Shown here: one piece after another, positions 1 through 13,800 of the stretch | Layout of the letters: every line of letters starts with the position of its first letter | Position numbering within the stretch: position 1 is the stretch's first letter | Origin: Epiperipatus broadwayi | Lineage: Eukaryota > Onychophora > Udeonychophora > Euonychophora > Peripatidae | Assembly (NCBI GenBank): GCA_028023455.1 | Contig: JAQFVV010012672.1 | Coordinates: forward strand, 376,001-440,000 | Direction of reading: 5' to 3' | Length of the DNA: 64,000 bases | The notes under the pieces: model-generated | The model's database searches: none | Seen by the model: the letters and a program-made list of their open reading frames with translations, nothing else | Told to the model about the DNA's origin: nothing | Made by a program: the position numbers and the translations under genes

Positions 1-568
1 TGCTTGAAAATAAGATAAATCTTTATCTTTCTTATCAGCATGAACCATTCTCAAGTATTCTAGTTGTCTTAAAAACTTCAAAGCTTCATTTAATAATTTT
101 TTTTTGGCAAATCAGACACATTGGTATGGTTGGTGAAGAAAATCATAGTTAAAATATTCAATACTATATTGCCAACATTTTTTCTTAGACTCAGCCATAT
201 AATTTGTGTTTTTTTTAAAAATTCATAATGGTGGGTATAAAATTACCAAAAAACACAATTTATACAATTGAAAAGAGATTTCTCCCCCCACTCCATAGTT
301 ATATTATTACAATAGTGTCCATGACATCAGGTATATAAGGTTTTTTTTCTATAAGACAAAAACCAACTAAAATATCAATGTAACTAATTAATAAAGTGAG
401 TTTTGTTCCTTGTTTAATATTATATTGCATATATATCGTAATCTTTCTATTTAGTACATCACTGTACGGTTGTTGTTAATGATCAGTTTTGGTAAAAAAA
501 AAATTAAATTTTATATAATAATTAAAACTGAAACACAGGCTTCTTATATACCTGTGTCTATATATGTA
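1..568. other. AT-rich stretch, no gene seen
   Basis: Low-complexity AT-rich DNA with homopolymer runs. I see no reading frame with protein-like composition, no tRNA-like fold and no terminal repeats. Confidence 0.6.
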
Positions 569-1183
569 ATATAGGGTATATGAGCACAGACTTTCAGATG
601 ACCCATCACTCTCCACTCTATCTAATAACACTGATACACTCAAGCACATATATACTGAAAAGATAAATAATCACCAATATACGTACTTCATGCTAAACCA
701 GCAATCATCAGTTGGTCCAGATTATCATCTCCCACACATATATACTATAAGTGCTCAGATATATATTAAGATAGACAATCTTCATACTTTAATGGACAAG
801 CTCCAATCTACTACACACTCCAACTCTTCAACCGTCCATCCAATTGAAAATCTGAAGATGGAATGCTCAAAGGCCACCCTGAGGCCGAGCATCTTCAGAT
901 TTTCAATTGGATGGACAGTTGAAGAGTTGGAGTGTGTAGTAGATTGGAGCCTGTCCATTAAAGTATGAAGATTGTCTATCTTAATATATATCTGAGCACT
1001 TATAGTATATATGTGTGGGAGATGATAATCTGAACAACTGATGATTGCTGGTTTAGCATGAAATACGTATATTGGTGATTATTTATCTTTTTCAGTATAT
1101 ATGTGCTTGAGTGTATCAGTGTTATTAGATAGAGTGGAGAGTGATGGGTCATCTGAAAGTCGGTGCTCATATACCCTATATTA
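569..1183. repeat. 615-bp near-perfect foldback (long inverted repeat)
   Basis: The left arm (about 569-860) is repeated as its reverse complement (890-1183) with only scattered single-base differences. The 29-bp spacer is itself partly palindromic (GCTC...GGCC...GGCC...GAGC), so the whole can form one long hairpin. The 92-codon open frame at 690-968 runs through the hairpin and is a by-product of the symmetry, not a protein gene. The outer end resembles the tRNA-like module seen at 14.9-15.4 kb and 40.5 kb (a GTATCAGTG start followed by a tRNA B-box-like part), so the unit may be an inverted SINE-type element. High arm identity suggests recent origin or ongoing arm correction. Confidence 0.9.
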
Positions 1184-4100
1184 TAATAATTAATAAAAAA
1201 AATTAATATTTAATTTGTAGGAGAATTTAAATATATATTTATTTTAGTGTTAATTTTGAGTTAATTTTCTTTAGACAGACATAATCTATATAAGTTATAG
1301 ATTTAAAATATAAATTGTAATTTTTATTTTAAAATAAAAAAGTAAATAATAGGTAAAATCATGTAAGGTAATTTTAATTAGTAGTTATGATTAAAATTAA
1401 TATTTTTACAATTATTAATAATCAAATTGAAAATTGCTATTTATTTACTATTTTAGAATCATTTAATTAATGATAGAATAACTAAAAAGTTAGATGTGCA
1501 CACATGTACATTAGATAATAAACAACGAAATTTAGTTCCTGGTATAATATTTAAGTTGTAAATTATAAACAGTAAATGTTATGTTTTAATTATATAAATT
1601 TCATAAAAATTCCATAAAATCAATACTTTGAATAATAATGTAAATTATAAAATTTAAGTGTCAAAATTTGATTTTAAACAAAGAGTATTTAATTATTAAA
1701 AGATAATTTAAAATTTTGCATTATTAAAATTAAGAAATATTTATTAATAATATTAGTTATAATTCTTTTTAAAATTGTGGAAAGTAATTAATATTCATTT
1801 TTTTGCTAGACATCTGAAGGCAATTAACTAATCAGATATTGTGAATTTTTTCATATAAATAGAAGATAAGCAGGTGAGAAGAGAGATAAATCAAGAAAAC
1901 ATTAGAAGAAGAAAACATATTTTTTTTATCTAAAAACTTTAATTATTCAAATTGTTGTTACTTTAATAGTAAAAGTAATAATAATAGTTTTAAAACACAT
2001 GGAATACATTTTAAGAAATTTATTAATTTCATCATGGAATAAGAAGCAAACTATCCTCATTGATATTCTACACTGGCTAACTACAAACTTATGATAATGG
2101 AAGTAACAAAACTTCATTCAAATAGAGAAAATGTACTTCAATAAGAAAAACTGCAGATTATTAAAGTTTTTCCTACATAAAATGAAAATATATAAGGAAT
2201 TTATTTCTTATTAATTTTCATATGCATAGTGATAGAAAACATTTTCTATTAGTCATGATAAAGATAATTATTTATATTTATTAAGACTGATTGACATTTC
2301 AAGATATGAATTTCTTTATGGTAGTATTAAGATGATAATTGACTAAAAGAAGAAAGATATAATGGAGACTAATTTTTATTGACAAGTTTATAATTACTAA
2401 CTTTAATATTGTTTAGGTATTGGTAATTTGAATTATTTAGAAGTAATCTTAAAACTTTTAATTCTACAAGTAGTTTGAGGGGAAAAATGATTTTTTAAAA
2501 AATATATAATAAACTATCTTTATTAAATGGTTAAATAATCATATAGATGTCATATATAAAGAAAGACGAACTTATGATGCAAGAAACTATTGTTATTATT
2601 AAATAATTCTTGTTTCAATTTTATTTATATTTTCCAATTATGTTATAAATAATGGTGAAAAGCTCAAAGGGGAGAGAAGGGAAAAAAGAAAGTTGGTTGT
2701 GCTGTTATTATAACCATTTTCTCATTGAAGAGTTGTGATATTTTTTTTATTTTCAAGGAGTTGAAGAAAACTTTTTATGTATATTATTTTAGTTGTTTTG
2801 ACTATAATATTACTTATAATTATTTGTTTCATAGGCTATTTTTTAGATTAAAGAATTTTAGAATTTCTTGTATAAAAAAAAAATAAAAAAAACCTTTTTT
2901 ACCTTAATTATAATTCTATAACATGAAAGAAATGATATTCACAAGAGAATCATCAATGATAACCATAAAATATTATGATTAAGGTAATATATTATTTTAT
3001 AATAAAATGTAAGTTATTGGTATTTACTTTTTAAGCATGGAATCAGGTAAAATAAATGTGTGATATTTATAATATGTGAATTTATATGAAAGTACATGAT
3101 AAAGTATTAAATATATCTATTATAATATTAATATAAGTGTAGAAGTATATGTGTGGATTCATCTATTTATAAGTTAAAGATACATGATTTATTATATTTA
3201 TGATAAATTATACCATAAAACTATTTGATTGGTTTTTAGTCTTCTTGGTATGTCAAAAGTATTAAGGTGTTAAGGATAAGTTGAGATGTTATTAAAGAAA
3301 TGATGAATAATATTTTACACGATGTTAAGTGTTTTATATAGTGTCAGATTTTAAGTAGATTTATTGGAAATCCTGTAGTGTTGGGGACATGTTGATTAAT
3401 GTTAAAATGATACAGTATAGAATAAATCAAAATATTTATGATACAATGGATAATGACACTTTTCTAAAATCTGTAAGAGCTTGAAATAGCAGCCAAGCTA
3501 GAAAATTAAGGTAGACACAGGATAATATGTGGCCTTAAGTTACATTAAGTCCATGGTATCATTTATTATAATTTTATAAGATATCCACCCCACACTTATT
3601 ATCATGAAAAATTGCATTAGTATAAACATTGTACAAGGGAATTGAAGATTTAAGTAATAGTTAAACTTTCTAATGAGGATAAGGTAAATCAATTTATTGC
3701 AAGAATGATGAAACACAAAACAAATAGGATGCTAAAAAAATGTAAAAAGAAATATTTTTTGAATGTTTTTATTGAATATCAGAAATCAAAATACAGAATG
3801 AAAATATAAAGTATAAGAGATATGACATTGAAAAGAAAACCTGATAATTATTCTTATTATTAATTTCAACTAAGAATGACATATAGTAAGTTTTAAATAA
3901 TTTCACAAGCGTCATTCATTCCAGCATAATCAAGTAATTTAAAGTGACTGCTTAATATCTTCACACTCTAATCTCCAAACCTTTGGGTTGAAGAGATAGA
4001 TGAATTCACTCTATCTTTTCATAAAGACCTTATCTTGTGTTTGAGAATGAGAGTATTCATTTACGTATAGTTTAAAATCTGTAAAGTACATGTGCATTAG

Positions 4101-6100
4101 CCTGATTGCTAATTTACAATTACAATTTATTAACATAGTGCTCTCTATATATAAATACCTTATGTACTATATCCTGTTTACAAATAATTTTAGAGCAAAG
4201 TATGAATTATTTTAGTTTATTATAATTACTTAATGTTAGTTTATAACGTTTTGTATAATATGTTAAATATTGTTTATTGAATATGAGTAAATTATTTTAA
4301 ATTTTGTATAATACTACTGTAATAAATGTTAATATTTGTTTTTAAATGAATAAAGTGTTGAGAGTTCCTTTTCTGGTTTTCAAGTCATTATTCATCATCC
4401 TTGCCACATATATATTGTAATAATTAAAGATATTTGGTATTATTGCGTCTAATCTAAAATAAAATAATAAAAAAAATTATTATGATTGTTCAAGACATTT
4501 GGTGTTGTATCAAAAATATTAATTAATTTAAATTTTCTTCATCTTATTCAATGATGTAATGAAGAGTGGGTAATTAACATGCCATATAAAAATAAAAATG
4601 ATTTAAATTGTAATACATTCTAATAATAAATTATTTTAAATTTGATTATGGTAATTAATAGTGATGTGTTGGTTAATAATTTTAATTTAATTTGAGTCAA
4701 TTTATAAGAAGCTTAGTTAATTATTTTTAAATGTAGCAGGATGCAAGTAAAATCCCTCTTTACATTTGGTTATGTAAATTAATATTCATTTTAAAAAACA
4801 ATAATTAACTGAGATGTTGATTGAGTTAAGGAATATTAATAAAGGAGTGCAATACAATCATTTTAATAAGTAGATAATTAAATTTGACATAGAAAATTTT
4901 AATATTAAATATAATTTACTTATTTTATTGAGTCATTGGAGTATCATTGATATTTTAGTGGAGTATTGAATGTGTTGTGATATTCCTATGCCATTGAGGG
5001 TATGTTTTTGGTATATACTCAATGTTAAAAAAGGTACCTACCACCTTACTGGACGATTGGATAACAAGCCTCATGATTATTGTTATTTTATTGTGAAACA
5101 ATTTATTAATATTCATATAATATATTAGACATGAAATGAGCAAAATTTGTATTATTAGAATATTATATATATATAAAAAATCTAATTAGACTCAACTAGA
5201 AATTTGTTATTTATATCTATCATATATTATAGTTGATGATTAGTTGTCTGGTCAAGTTACAATATTGGATATTAAGTTGATAAATATTAAAATAAATTTA
5301 TTAACAAATAATTAATTTAAAAAATACATCAATTATTGAAATATTTTTTCCTTATTAACTAACATCTTGATTTGATAGACATAAATAAATATTAATGGTT
5401 AACAGATTTTTTTAAACAACTTCATTGACTGTTTTCATTAATATTGTAATAAAAAATATGACAAATATATATTTATTGGCTGTATTCTCCAAATAATACT
5501 ATAATTTACTTAGTACATGATTAAAGATATTGAATACGAATTGAAGTTTTTAAATATATAATGCAATTGCACTATTGGTAATTGCTTGTCATACAATTCA
5601 AAAAACATGTAATTTAGATTTCATACATATCACCTATTTATAGTATTGTACTGTAAACAAATTACTATGTACACATATTTCTGGTGATGCTTCCTAACAA
5701 GACATGACATAGTTGTCTTCCAACACTTATATGTTGTGACATGTTAAGGACTTGATCTATGATTGGTTATAACTTATATTTTGTGTGTTTATTTGGAAAA
5801 TAAAGTAATCACTATGATTTTAAATCTATGTTGCGCTGCCGATAAAATATGCACAAATAATTTTTCAAAATTTTCTTCTTTATTCTTCCACCACCACTTT
5901 TTTCTAGCCAGAGGCTCCCAATTTCACTTGAGGCTATTACTGCCCCCCCCCCCCGATTGTTCCAGAACTCTTCATGGAATGGTATTGTATATTTTGGAGA
6001 GCACTAGTATAAAACATTTAAACTGGTCCATAACTGCAAACTTTTACATAATCACATCTCTCAGAATTACATGTTATTTGCATTTTATTCTATTAAAAAT
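1184..6100. other. AT-rich intergenic DNA, no gene seen
   Basis: About 4.9 kb of AT-rich sequence with short poly-A/T runs. The short open frames (for example 4955-5143 on minus and 5763-6137 on plus) have compositions expected by chance in AT-rich DNA, and I could recognise no domain. A run of C residues lies near 5943-5954. Confidence 0.6.
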
Positions 6101-6110
6101 ATTAATTCAT

Positions 6111-6209
6111 GTCAGGCGTTGGTGGCTTAGTGGTTAGCATAGCTGCCTTCCAAGCAGCTGGCCTGGGTTCGCTTCCTGTTCAATGCATTTGACATATGAA
6201 AAAAAAAAA
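6111..6209 (+). repeat. tRNA-Gly-derived SINE copy with target duplication
   Basis: The 5' part is recognisable as a degenerate tRNA-Gly(UCC). It has an A-box region GGTGGCTTAGTGGTTAGCAT, an anticodon arm GCTGCCTTCCAAGCAGC with UCC in a 7-base loop, and a B-box-like GGGTTCGCTTCC. The T stem is imperfect, arguing against a working tRNA. A short tail (TGACATATG) leads into an A-run, and the unit is flanked by attaattcat on both sides (6101-6110 and 6210-6219), as expected for a retroposed SINE. A related copy lies at 20845-20943. Confidence 0.85.
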
Positions 6210-6802
6210 ATTAATTCATTAAAAAAAAAAGTTTTTGATATCTTTCTGTAGTTTCTTATGCATTCCTTTAAATTTATTATTCTATATAATCCAACTTTTA
6301 AATTCAATTATTTTTCAATTATTAATTCCTAAAAATTCAAACTAGTATAACAAACGCATGCATAACTCAAAAGTTTTATCAAAAGACAACAGATTAATAA
6401 ACAAACTAAATATAGTAGAACCATGTGAAATCAAATTTTAAAATCGATTTCCAATTCCAGTCTTATGTTTTCAATATAATATTTATAAGTTGTAGATTCA
6501 AATTTTCACTTGCCTTTTGATAGTTATGTAATGATAATATACAAAATATTGAAGCATCAAAAGCCACAGGGGAGAACATCTTAATTTACAGTTATCCTTA
6601 ACCTTTAAATTTTTATATGAGCGTGTACACATACACACACCCAAACTATTAATATCTGGGCAAATATAGTACAAATATCACAAAAAAATAATATATAAAC
6701 AAATGAACAGCTTTAATTCTGCTATTTCCACTGTGGTTAAAGTAAAACAATTCACTTAGTGTTTATAAAAAAATAATATTGCTTTATGATTTTGATAATA
6801 CT

Positions 6803-7086
6803 TTGAACTATTTCTATCATTAAATGTTGAATATTTAGAAAATTTTAAACGTTTCAAATACAAACAACTGTTAGTAATATCATACAAATAGAGTCCTGTG
6901 CTAGTATTGTCACTGATCAGGCCAGCAAGATCTGAAAAAGAGCAGAAAACACCATTCGAAATATTGTGTAATCTACTAACCTGTATTGTCTATATTACTA
7001 ACAGTTATTTGTATTTGAAAAGTTTAAATAAAGTTTAAATTTTCTAGACATTCAACATTTAATGATATATGATGGAAATAGTCCAA
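6803..7086. repeat. Inverted repeat, arms about 80-90 bp
   Basis: The arm at 6803-6880 recurs in reverse complement at 6993-7086 (shared segments include TTTCAAATACAAA and CATTAAATGTTGAA), separated by roughly 110 bp. This looks like a small foldback or MITE-type element. No coding content and no clear target duplication was identified. Confidence 0.75.
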
Positions 7087-7769
7087 CATATTGTCACATC
7101 TAAAATATCATCTAAAACCTTCAGGCAAATAATTTATGATCTATATGTCAAATACTTTTATATGTTTAAAAATAAATAATAAGTTTCAATTCAGATATTT
7201 ATTTTAATAAATCAATTATATAACGTAATTTCAATCTTTGGATAAAAAGAGTAATCCTATTTTATCACATTATGTACATTAAAGAAAAAAAAAACCTCAG
7301 ATGCAAATTACATTAACAATTTTTACCTTTCTCTTGGATCATTTTATATTGATATCTATGTATGCTACTATTGTTGGTACTTGTGCTTACTTATAATCCA
7401 TAGATAAGATAACTAATAAATACTAAATCTTGAAACTTTAATACTCTCCTAACAAGCATGATTTAAAGATGGAAACATAAAGAGGATTTTTATCTTGAGC
7501 ATATGGACTACACATCTTGTTCACTCATGATGATGACTGTAATAATTTTATATAGACTATAGGTTACAGATAATCTGGCTTTAGATAAATGGTAGTTAAT
7601 CTCCATACACACTTGTATTTTCTTATGTTACCATATAATTATGAATGTGTTATACATAATACATATATTCCTCAATGTAGTTATATTCTGTCAGCTAAAC
7701 AAAGTATGACATAGTTATGTTTTTACACTAAAGACAGACCATGGCTTCTCCTTCCACATATTTCTTCCA

Positions 7770-8200
7770 TCATTAAAAACTTCATTAAAATCTTTTCTCC
7801 TTCATTTAAGTTAAGTTTTCATACTTCCCTTTTCAACCAATAGATTAATTAATAGTTCAAAAGATCACTTACCATCTGATCAGTCTCCTCACACAGTGTA
7901 CAAGATTTTATTGCCCTCAAACTGGTTGCAGTGCCCTAAACTATGGCGAATCCTGCATATCTCTATTGACACATGTCTCACAACAAAAGCTCTTAATAAG
8001 CCTGATTATAATTTCTCTTTTTAGAACACCAAAAGTCCCTCAGTCATTCATTTGAATCTTCCATCACTTCTATCACATGTATAAAATGCCATGACTACAA
8101 ACATAAAATCAAAGAAGCATGGCATATAGCTAATAACTTAAATGCTATAATCCAAAAGGTAGCATGCTTTTCCCTCTACAAAAAAATGGACTTTCTAATT
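7770..8200 (+). pseudogene. Penelope-like retroelement remnant (linker and GIY-YIG domain)
   Basis: Frame-broken plus-strand pieces match the order typical of the Penelope C-terminus. First comes a linker reading close to FSPSFKLSFHTSLFNQ (about 7790-7850), then a VYKI-type strand (near 7900), then a downstream block resembling HKIKEAWHIANN (about 8100-8145), which corresponds to the conserved end of the GIY-YIG endonuclease. The same KEAW block occurs in the Penelope copy at 27.4-28.0 kb. No frame stays open across the region, so it is a dead fragment. The polymerase domain is not visible upstream. Confidence 0.55.
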
Positions 8201-10559
8201 CACTACTTTGCATACATTTAAATATTCATCGTCTATATATTACATCTTTTTCAGATGATCTTTTCACTATGATAATGAGAAGATAAACTTCTCAAAGTGT
8301 TCAGCCATTTAATAAAACAAGCCATATCTTAACTTCACTATTAATTGCATTCCAGTGTATTTAAACATAAAACAGTTTGTAAACAATAATAAATAGCGAG
8401 TACACATTTAAAATGTAAATTATCTGTAACAAAGATTTTTTTTTGTTTGGATTACATTGAATCATAGTTTGTTCATTGTTTAGCGTGTAATCTGTAATAG
8501 TAATAAATAGTAATAATGAATATATATGTTTATAATGTAAAACATAATATATATCATATAGATGGCAGTACAATCATTTTATTGTGATAGTTTTACGTTT
8601 AAAAGTGGTTTCTGTTATAAATTTGAATGGATATAAATTGGATGGATTATATGTTAATATATAATTTTACATAATAAAGTAAATTATTCTCAGTGATGTT
8701 ATGCTGGTCTGTAGATATGACTATTTTGATAAATTGGATTTAGGATTGTAAAAAATGATGTTTCTTTTTTCTGATTTTCCTGCATAAATTTTTAGTTTAT
8801 TCTCTACTTTAAGGTTCTAAAGTTGTAACTTATCTAATTAATTCTGTTGCATATATCCAGTTTTGAACAAATAATTTAAATAGTTAATTAAAAAAAAAAA
8901 AACTATTTAAAAATAATTAAATGAATACAAATAAAATAATGTGCCTCAATTAACATACATCTTAAATGGTAATGGTTTATGATTTATTTATTTTTTGTAG
9001 ATAGATGATAACATTATTGTACCCCACTTGCATCTAAATTTAAAATTGTTACCTTCACTTAAAAACAGACACTAACTTAGCAAAAAACAGGAAGATATCC
9101 ATTAACAATGTAATTTCCTTTTAAATATTACATTTAGCTAGGTATTCAATTTATTTGAAATAAGAAGTCATAATTAAAATGATCAATTAAATTTATTGAC
9201 AAAAAAATTGGAGTAAGTGATTGGGTTAATAATTACAATGATCAATTTACAAAACTGATCCATAGTAAATTAATTCACAAATCAAACATTTACTTACTAA
9301 CTTGTAGATTTTTACAAAAACAAAAAAATTAAGGTGATCTGTAGATTTTAGTGCAGGGATGTAGAATGATGGGCATATTAACTGATTCGTAGATCAAAAG
9401 TCAACTTGTTACTTCTGTTATTTAAAAACCACACGACCTGCTCACCAACTTGTCATTTGATAATTATTTTTTGTTTGTTAATTTGATCTAACGGCCTTAT
9501 ATAGATAAAATTGGAATGTTTAGCTAAAATAAGAGGATATGCTTTAATTTTCCTCATGGAATCTGTGTGCTTCATTAATAATCTAGTTGATGTAATCCTT
9601 ATATTCTAGCCAAAATGTGATTAACCTGAATTTTCTCAAATTATTATTTAATATCATAATTTACAACACTTTAGTGACTGGTATTTGTTGCTGTTCATAA
9701 CAATTAGATAATTAAAAAAAAATAGTAGTGGAATCATAATTGTAAATAGTAGTATCATTAGCAGGATAGTTCTATTATATTAACTTAATTAAGCAAAAAT
9801 AGGATTCTGTTAGCTAGTTTATTGTGATAATATATTTATCAAAACAACATAAATGTTAGAATGGTGTTATACAATTATTAAACAGTACTAAATTATAAAA
9901 AAAAATCTCTGAACATTAAAAAAAAAACACCTGAGAATCTTAAGTGACTATAAAAAATGTCAGTTATTATTAAAAGGCAAAACAAAATTTTCCTCTGTTA
10001 TACTATGATATACAAAATGATATTGAACATGGAACTGTTCATCCTTCTTGATTGAAATGAAACCATGAGTAATAAAAAAGACTTTTTAGTTTATCGAAAA
10101 TATTGAGAACATTAGGGGTATTAAATTATCATTTAGAAAATGGCAAATTATGTTGGTGTTTTTAAGCATCATTTAATTTTAGATTTATTAATTTTATTTA
10201 TTCTATTTCATATTTCAAATTACTTTTCAGTTATTTTTCTAGAGTTTGCATTTATTTTTGGGTCACTATTTTTCTATCATCTTAAAAAGAGATTACCTAT
10301 CATTAAAAAACTGATTAATAAAAGTACTATTATGTGATCAAAGTTCTCAAAAATAAAAAAATAGCCACTCTAAGCATGGCATAATTCAGTAATTTACTAT
10401 TTATATGTACTAATTGAATGGCTTATCATTCAGAAGGTTATGTGGCATTAATTATCACAAGCGAAAGGTGGAGGTTTGAACCAGAATCTTTGGTTCTCGT
10501 TTCAGTCACTCTATCCCTATATCAAATACCTTAGAATGGAAAAAATTATTTCAATCGAT
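8201..10559. other. AT-rich intergenic DNA, no gene seen
   Basis: No recognisable coding, RNA or repeat structure beyond poly-A/T tracts. The small open frames at 8361-8573 (minus) and 10140-10337 (plus) are rich in I, L, F and Y, as expected from translated AT-rich DNA, and I do not call them genes. Confidence 0.55.
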
Positions 10560-10690
10560 AACATCAAATAGCGGAGTTCATAAGAAATTTGAACACTGGA
10601 AGTGGAAGAGTTAGGCGTGACCCATGGATTTAAGCTTCAGAATCTGCCCCTTGACTCTTGTGCCAAATCATACAAGGCTCTTCAATCCAC
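10560..10690 (-). repeat. SINE-like dispersed repeat, copy 1
   Basis: One of several diverged copies sharing, on the plus strand, a block like TTCATAAGAAATTTGAACACTGGAAGT, then RAGAGTTRGG, and ending near a TGAC..T...GC block. Read on the minus strand the order is A-box-like start, B-box-like GTTC...C, then a unique tail, which suggests a tRNA-derived SINE. Related copies lie at 11040-11160, 18340-18475, 19110-19220 and 53850-53965. Individual copies are too decayed to define ends. Confidence 0.5.
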
Positions 10691-11039
10691 AACATCAGTT
10701 AATAATGATCAATTTAGCAAGCTGGCTGATAACTATGAGAAGATTCATAGTTTGAAACTGCTTACTTGATACAAACTGTTTTTTGCTGATAAACTTATTT
10801 TTAAAATCAGTTGAGTAAAAAATCATTATGATAGCTTTTTTTTTTTTTTTTGATAAAAAATAATTCAATAAAAAAAATAAAAAATAAAATGTTTATAAGC
10901 ATATGCTCTGGAGAAGCTGAAGTTTAGTGCATTGATAGAATGAACAATTCAATAGTTAATTAAATGAAATTTTTATGCTCGAGCAGCTATTTGAGTATTC
11001 TATCATTGCATGACTATCTTAAACAGCGTTATATAGATA

Positions 11040-11160
11040 ATAATAATTAAATGATATATTGTTTGGAATTCATAAGAAGTTCAAGCACTGGAACTGACAA
11101 AGGTCGCCATGATTCATGAACCTTGAACTCCAAAGTCTGTCACTCTGCCATGTCATTAAA
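11040..11160 (-). repeat. SINE-like dispersed repeat, copy 2
   Basis: Aligns by eye with the copy at 10560-10690: both have a GGAATTCATAAGAA start, then TTCAAGCACTGGAA, and a terminal TCTGTCACTCTGCCATG-like block. It lies about 350 bp from copy 1 in the same orientation. Confidence 0.5.
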
Positions 11161-11866
11161 TTAAAAAAAAAACAGCTTCATAAACAAGTGAACTACATGC
11201 CAACAAAATAATTTTTTAACCTCTTAAGTTTAAAGCAATACTTTCTCAAAGCATCTCTTGAATGAAAGTTATAAGGCAGAATAAATAATAGTTTTTTTTT
11301 TCTACATTTTGCCCCCATTAAGTCCCTGTAGATACTTCCAAACATCTTAATTGTTCTCAATACTCATTTACATGGATACATAAAAAATTTCATAAAATTA
11401 ATGTGCTTCAAAATAAAATTTGAAGAAATTGTAATACGTTAATGTGAGTTTTTTTTTTTTTTTACAAACAAAGGAGAATCTACTCATATTTAAATTATTA
11501 AATTAATTATTTGTTATGAAAAGTTTCTAAGAACAGTTATTGTCAAATGAATTATGTTGAATGATTTTATTTAACTTCTCTCTTCTCTTTGTTTATATCA
11601 AATCATGCAATTGATTTTTAACTTACTTCTACTGAAGGAATTTTCTTCAAATTTGTATATGTGTTTGATATTGATGACAATATAATATTTCAGATTGTCT
11701 AGTCTAACAGTGTCAGTAGGCCACAATTCAAACACATTCAAATTAATTCAGTAATTTTTGATGATGCTCAACGCCACATTTTAAAGATTATTTTTTTAAA
11801 TTTTGAATACAAGTAGACTTCTTAATGAAAAATCAGTTACAAAATACCCAAACCCTAGAAAATAAT

Positions 11867-12140
11867 ATATATATATTTAAAAACCCACTTTTATTTAATT
11901 TGAGGACTAATGAATTAAAAAGCAAAAATATTTTTTTTCTTGAACTACAATTTGGACAAATGTGACTTAAAATCGTGGGGATCCATAAATTAATTAATTC
12001 AATCAATATAGATTGTGATTCTATTATTGATTGAATTAATTAATCAAAGGTATAGCTGAAAAAAAAAAAAAAACTTTTAATGCATTAGTCCTCAAATTAA
12101 ATAAAAGCTTTTATTTTTTTTAAAAAAATGTATATATAAT
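11867..12140. repeat. Double hairpin: outer and inner inverted repeats
   Basis: Outer arms share TTTATTTAATTTGAGGACTA (about 11891-11910) and its reverse complement (about 12086-12105). Inside them a second, near-perfect pair, ATTAATTAATTCAATCAATA (11989-12008) and its complement (12025-12044), encloses a 16-bp loop. The two nested pairs suggest a foldback element or MITE. There are no coding motifs. Confidence 0.7.
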
Positions 12141-12481
12141 TTTTTTAAAGATAAAACAGTATGAAGATTACATTGCTGGTCAGTAATATTAGTCTATAAT
12201 ATTGACAGTTCAAAAATATTAGATAAAAGCTTAGAAAAAATCCCTCCAAGAGTAAAAATCCTTCAACTTAAAAAGACAGGTGAAAAATATCTATGATCCC
12301 CAAGAAGCATATTTTGTGCTAAACAGCACTCACCAGCTGACCCAGACCACAATCTCTTACATGTATCTTTATCATTGTTCACTATATATATATAGCAAAT
12401 TACTACAGTTTATTTGATAAGTGTCAAATATGTTGCCTTCATAACTTTGACACAAATCATTTTAATGAAATTATATTAATA

Positions 12482-12769
12482 ATTTTTATTAGTCATTCAT
12501 TAGACTAGAGATTATCCAATAATGAATAATATTTCTGTGGCGTAAACATCACTTTCACGCAAGGTAGAGATTGGTTTCTATCCCTTTTGGGGATCATACA
12601 ACTTTTTCACATGTTTTTGGTCATATGTTTATAATTATATTCCTCTGCAAGGTATTAAAAGTGAATAAAAACAAGTCCATACTTCCCGTGAAAGTGGTAT
12701 AGTGAAAATTACACTACAGAAATATTATTCATTAAATGGATAATATTAATGAATGATTGTTAAAATATT
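12482..12769. repeat. MITE-like element, TIRs about 75 bp
   Basis: Left terminal segment 12491-12560 (AATGAATAATATTTCTGTGG...CACTTTCACG) recurs inverted at 12687-12760 (CGTGAAAGTG...CAGAAATATTATTCATT) around a unique 125-bp centre. Length and symmetry fit a non-autonomous DNA transposon. I could not fix a clean target duplication, so the superfamily is unknown. Confidence 0.7.
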
Positions 12770-13800
12770 ACGATTAAGTCTAATAATTTGATTTTTTGCT
12801 TTGGGGATTTTTTTTTCAGAAGGTAAGGATACCTATAAATATAAAACTAATTTCATCTGTTAGAATTAAATTAAGAAATTAATACAAATCTATTTAATTA
12901 ATAAAGTGATGGAATAAATATTAATCATTGTTACAATATCATAATAAGCAAACAGGTTTATTAGAGAGCTTTGTAAAAAAAAAAAAAAAAAAAGTAATTG
13001 AATAAAAAAACAAAAACAAATGCAAACGCGTAAAATGATTATAATCTTTTGTTAGTATAAACACATATATATCATAGTATTCTGATTGCTAATTGATTAT
13101 TTAAATCAGTATTCAATTTTATTAATAGTTTTACATGAAAAAATTAAAACCAATAGTTCATAAAGAATGCCTTTCATGTGATTACAGATTCTGATTATCT
13201 TCAATAAAGACTGATTCGTTAAATTTCTATTGAGGCATATTTGATGCTGCTAAAATGTTGAAAATTTGGCTTATAAATAAAAAATAAAACAGAAGAAAAA
13301 AACTAGAATTAAAATTACTTTATGTATATAATTAAGGTATTAGCGATCTATGTATGTAAATCATGTGAGAGGAAACAATTTTTCATACATGCACTATTAA
13401 TAGTGCTAATAGTGCAAGTCTGAAAGCTTGGTTTCTCTTACAAATAATATACATAATTAAAAATGGAAATGTGATTGCTCTACAATACAATACTAATGTT
13501 ATAACAAGAGCATGAAAATAATCAATAACATAAGAAGCTCAAGGAGACCATAATGTATACCAATTTATTATGACTGAAAATAGTAAGATAAAAAAAAAAA
13601 GAATACTGAGAGGAGACAGAAATATTACTAATAACCCAAAGTACGTCTTTAAAAAATTAACCTCACATCTACAAATCAGGAGATATTTTTGTTTGGATTT
13701 CACTTTACTATCGATCACCTGTGAAACCCATTTTTGGAATGATAGTTTTTCAAGTAAAAAAAAAAGTGGACTCATAGGAAAGTTGAACTTTTGGTGCTGG

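Noticed and set aside
690-968. 92-codon open frame spanning the foldback centre
   Set aside because: It is read straight through both arms of a hairpin; openness follows from the symmetry and no domain is visible.
6111-6183. Functional tRNA-Gly gene
   Set aside because: T-stem mismatches, an A-run and flanking duplications indicate a SINE copy instead.
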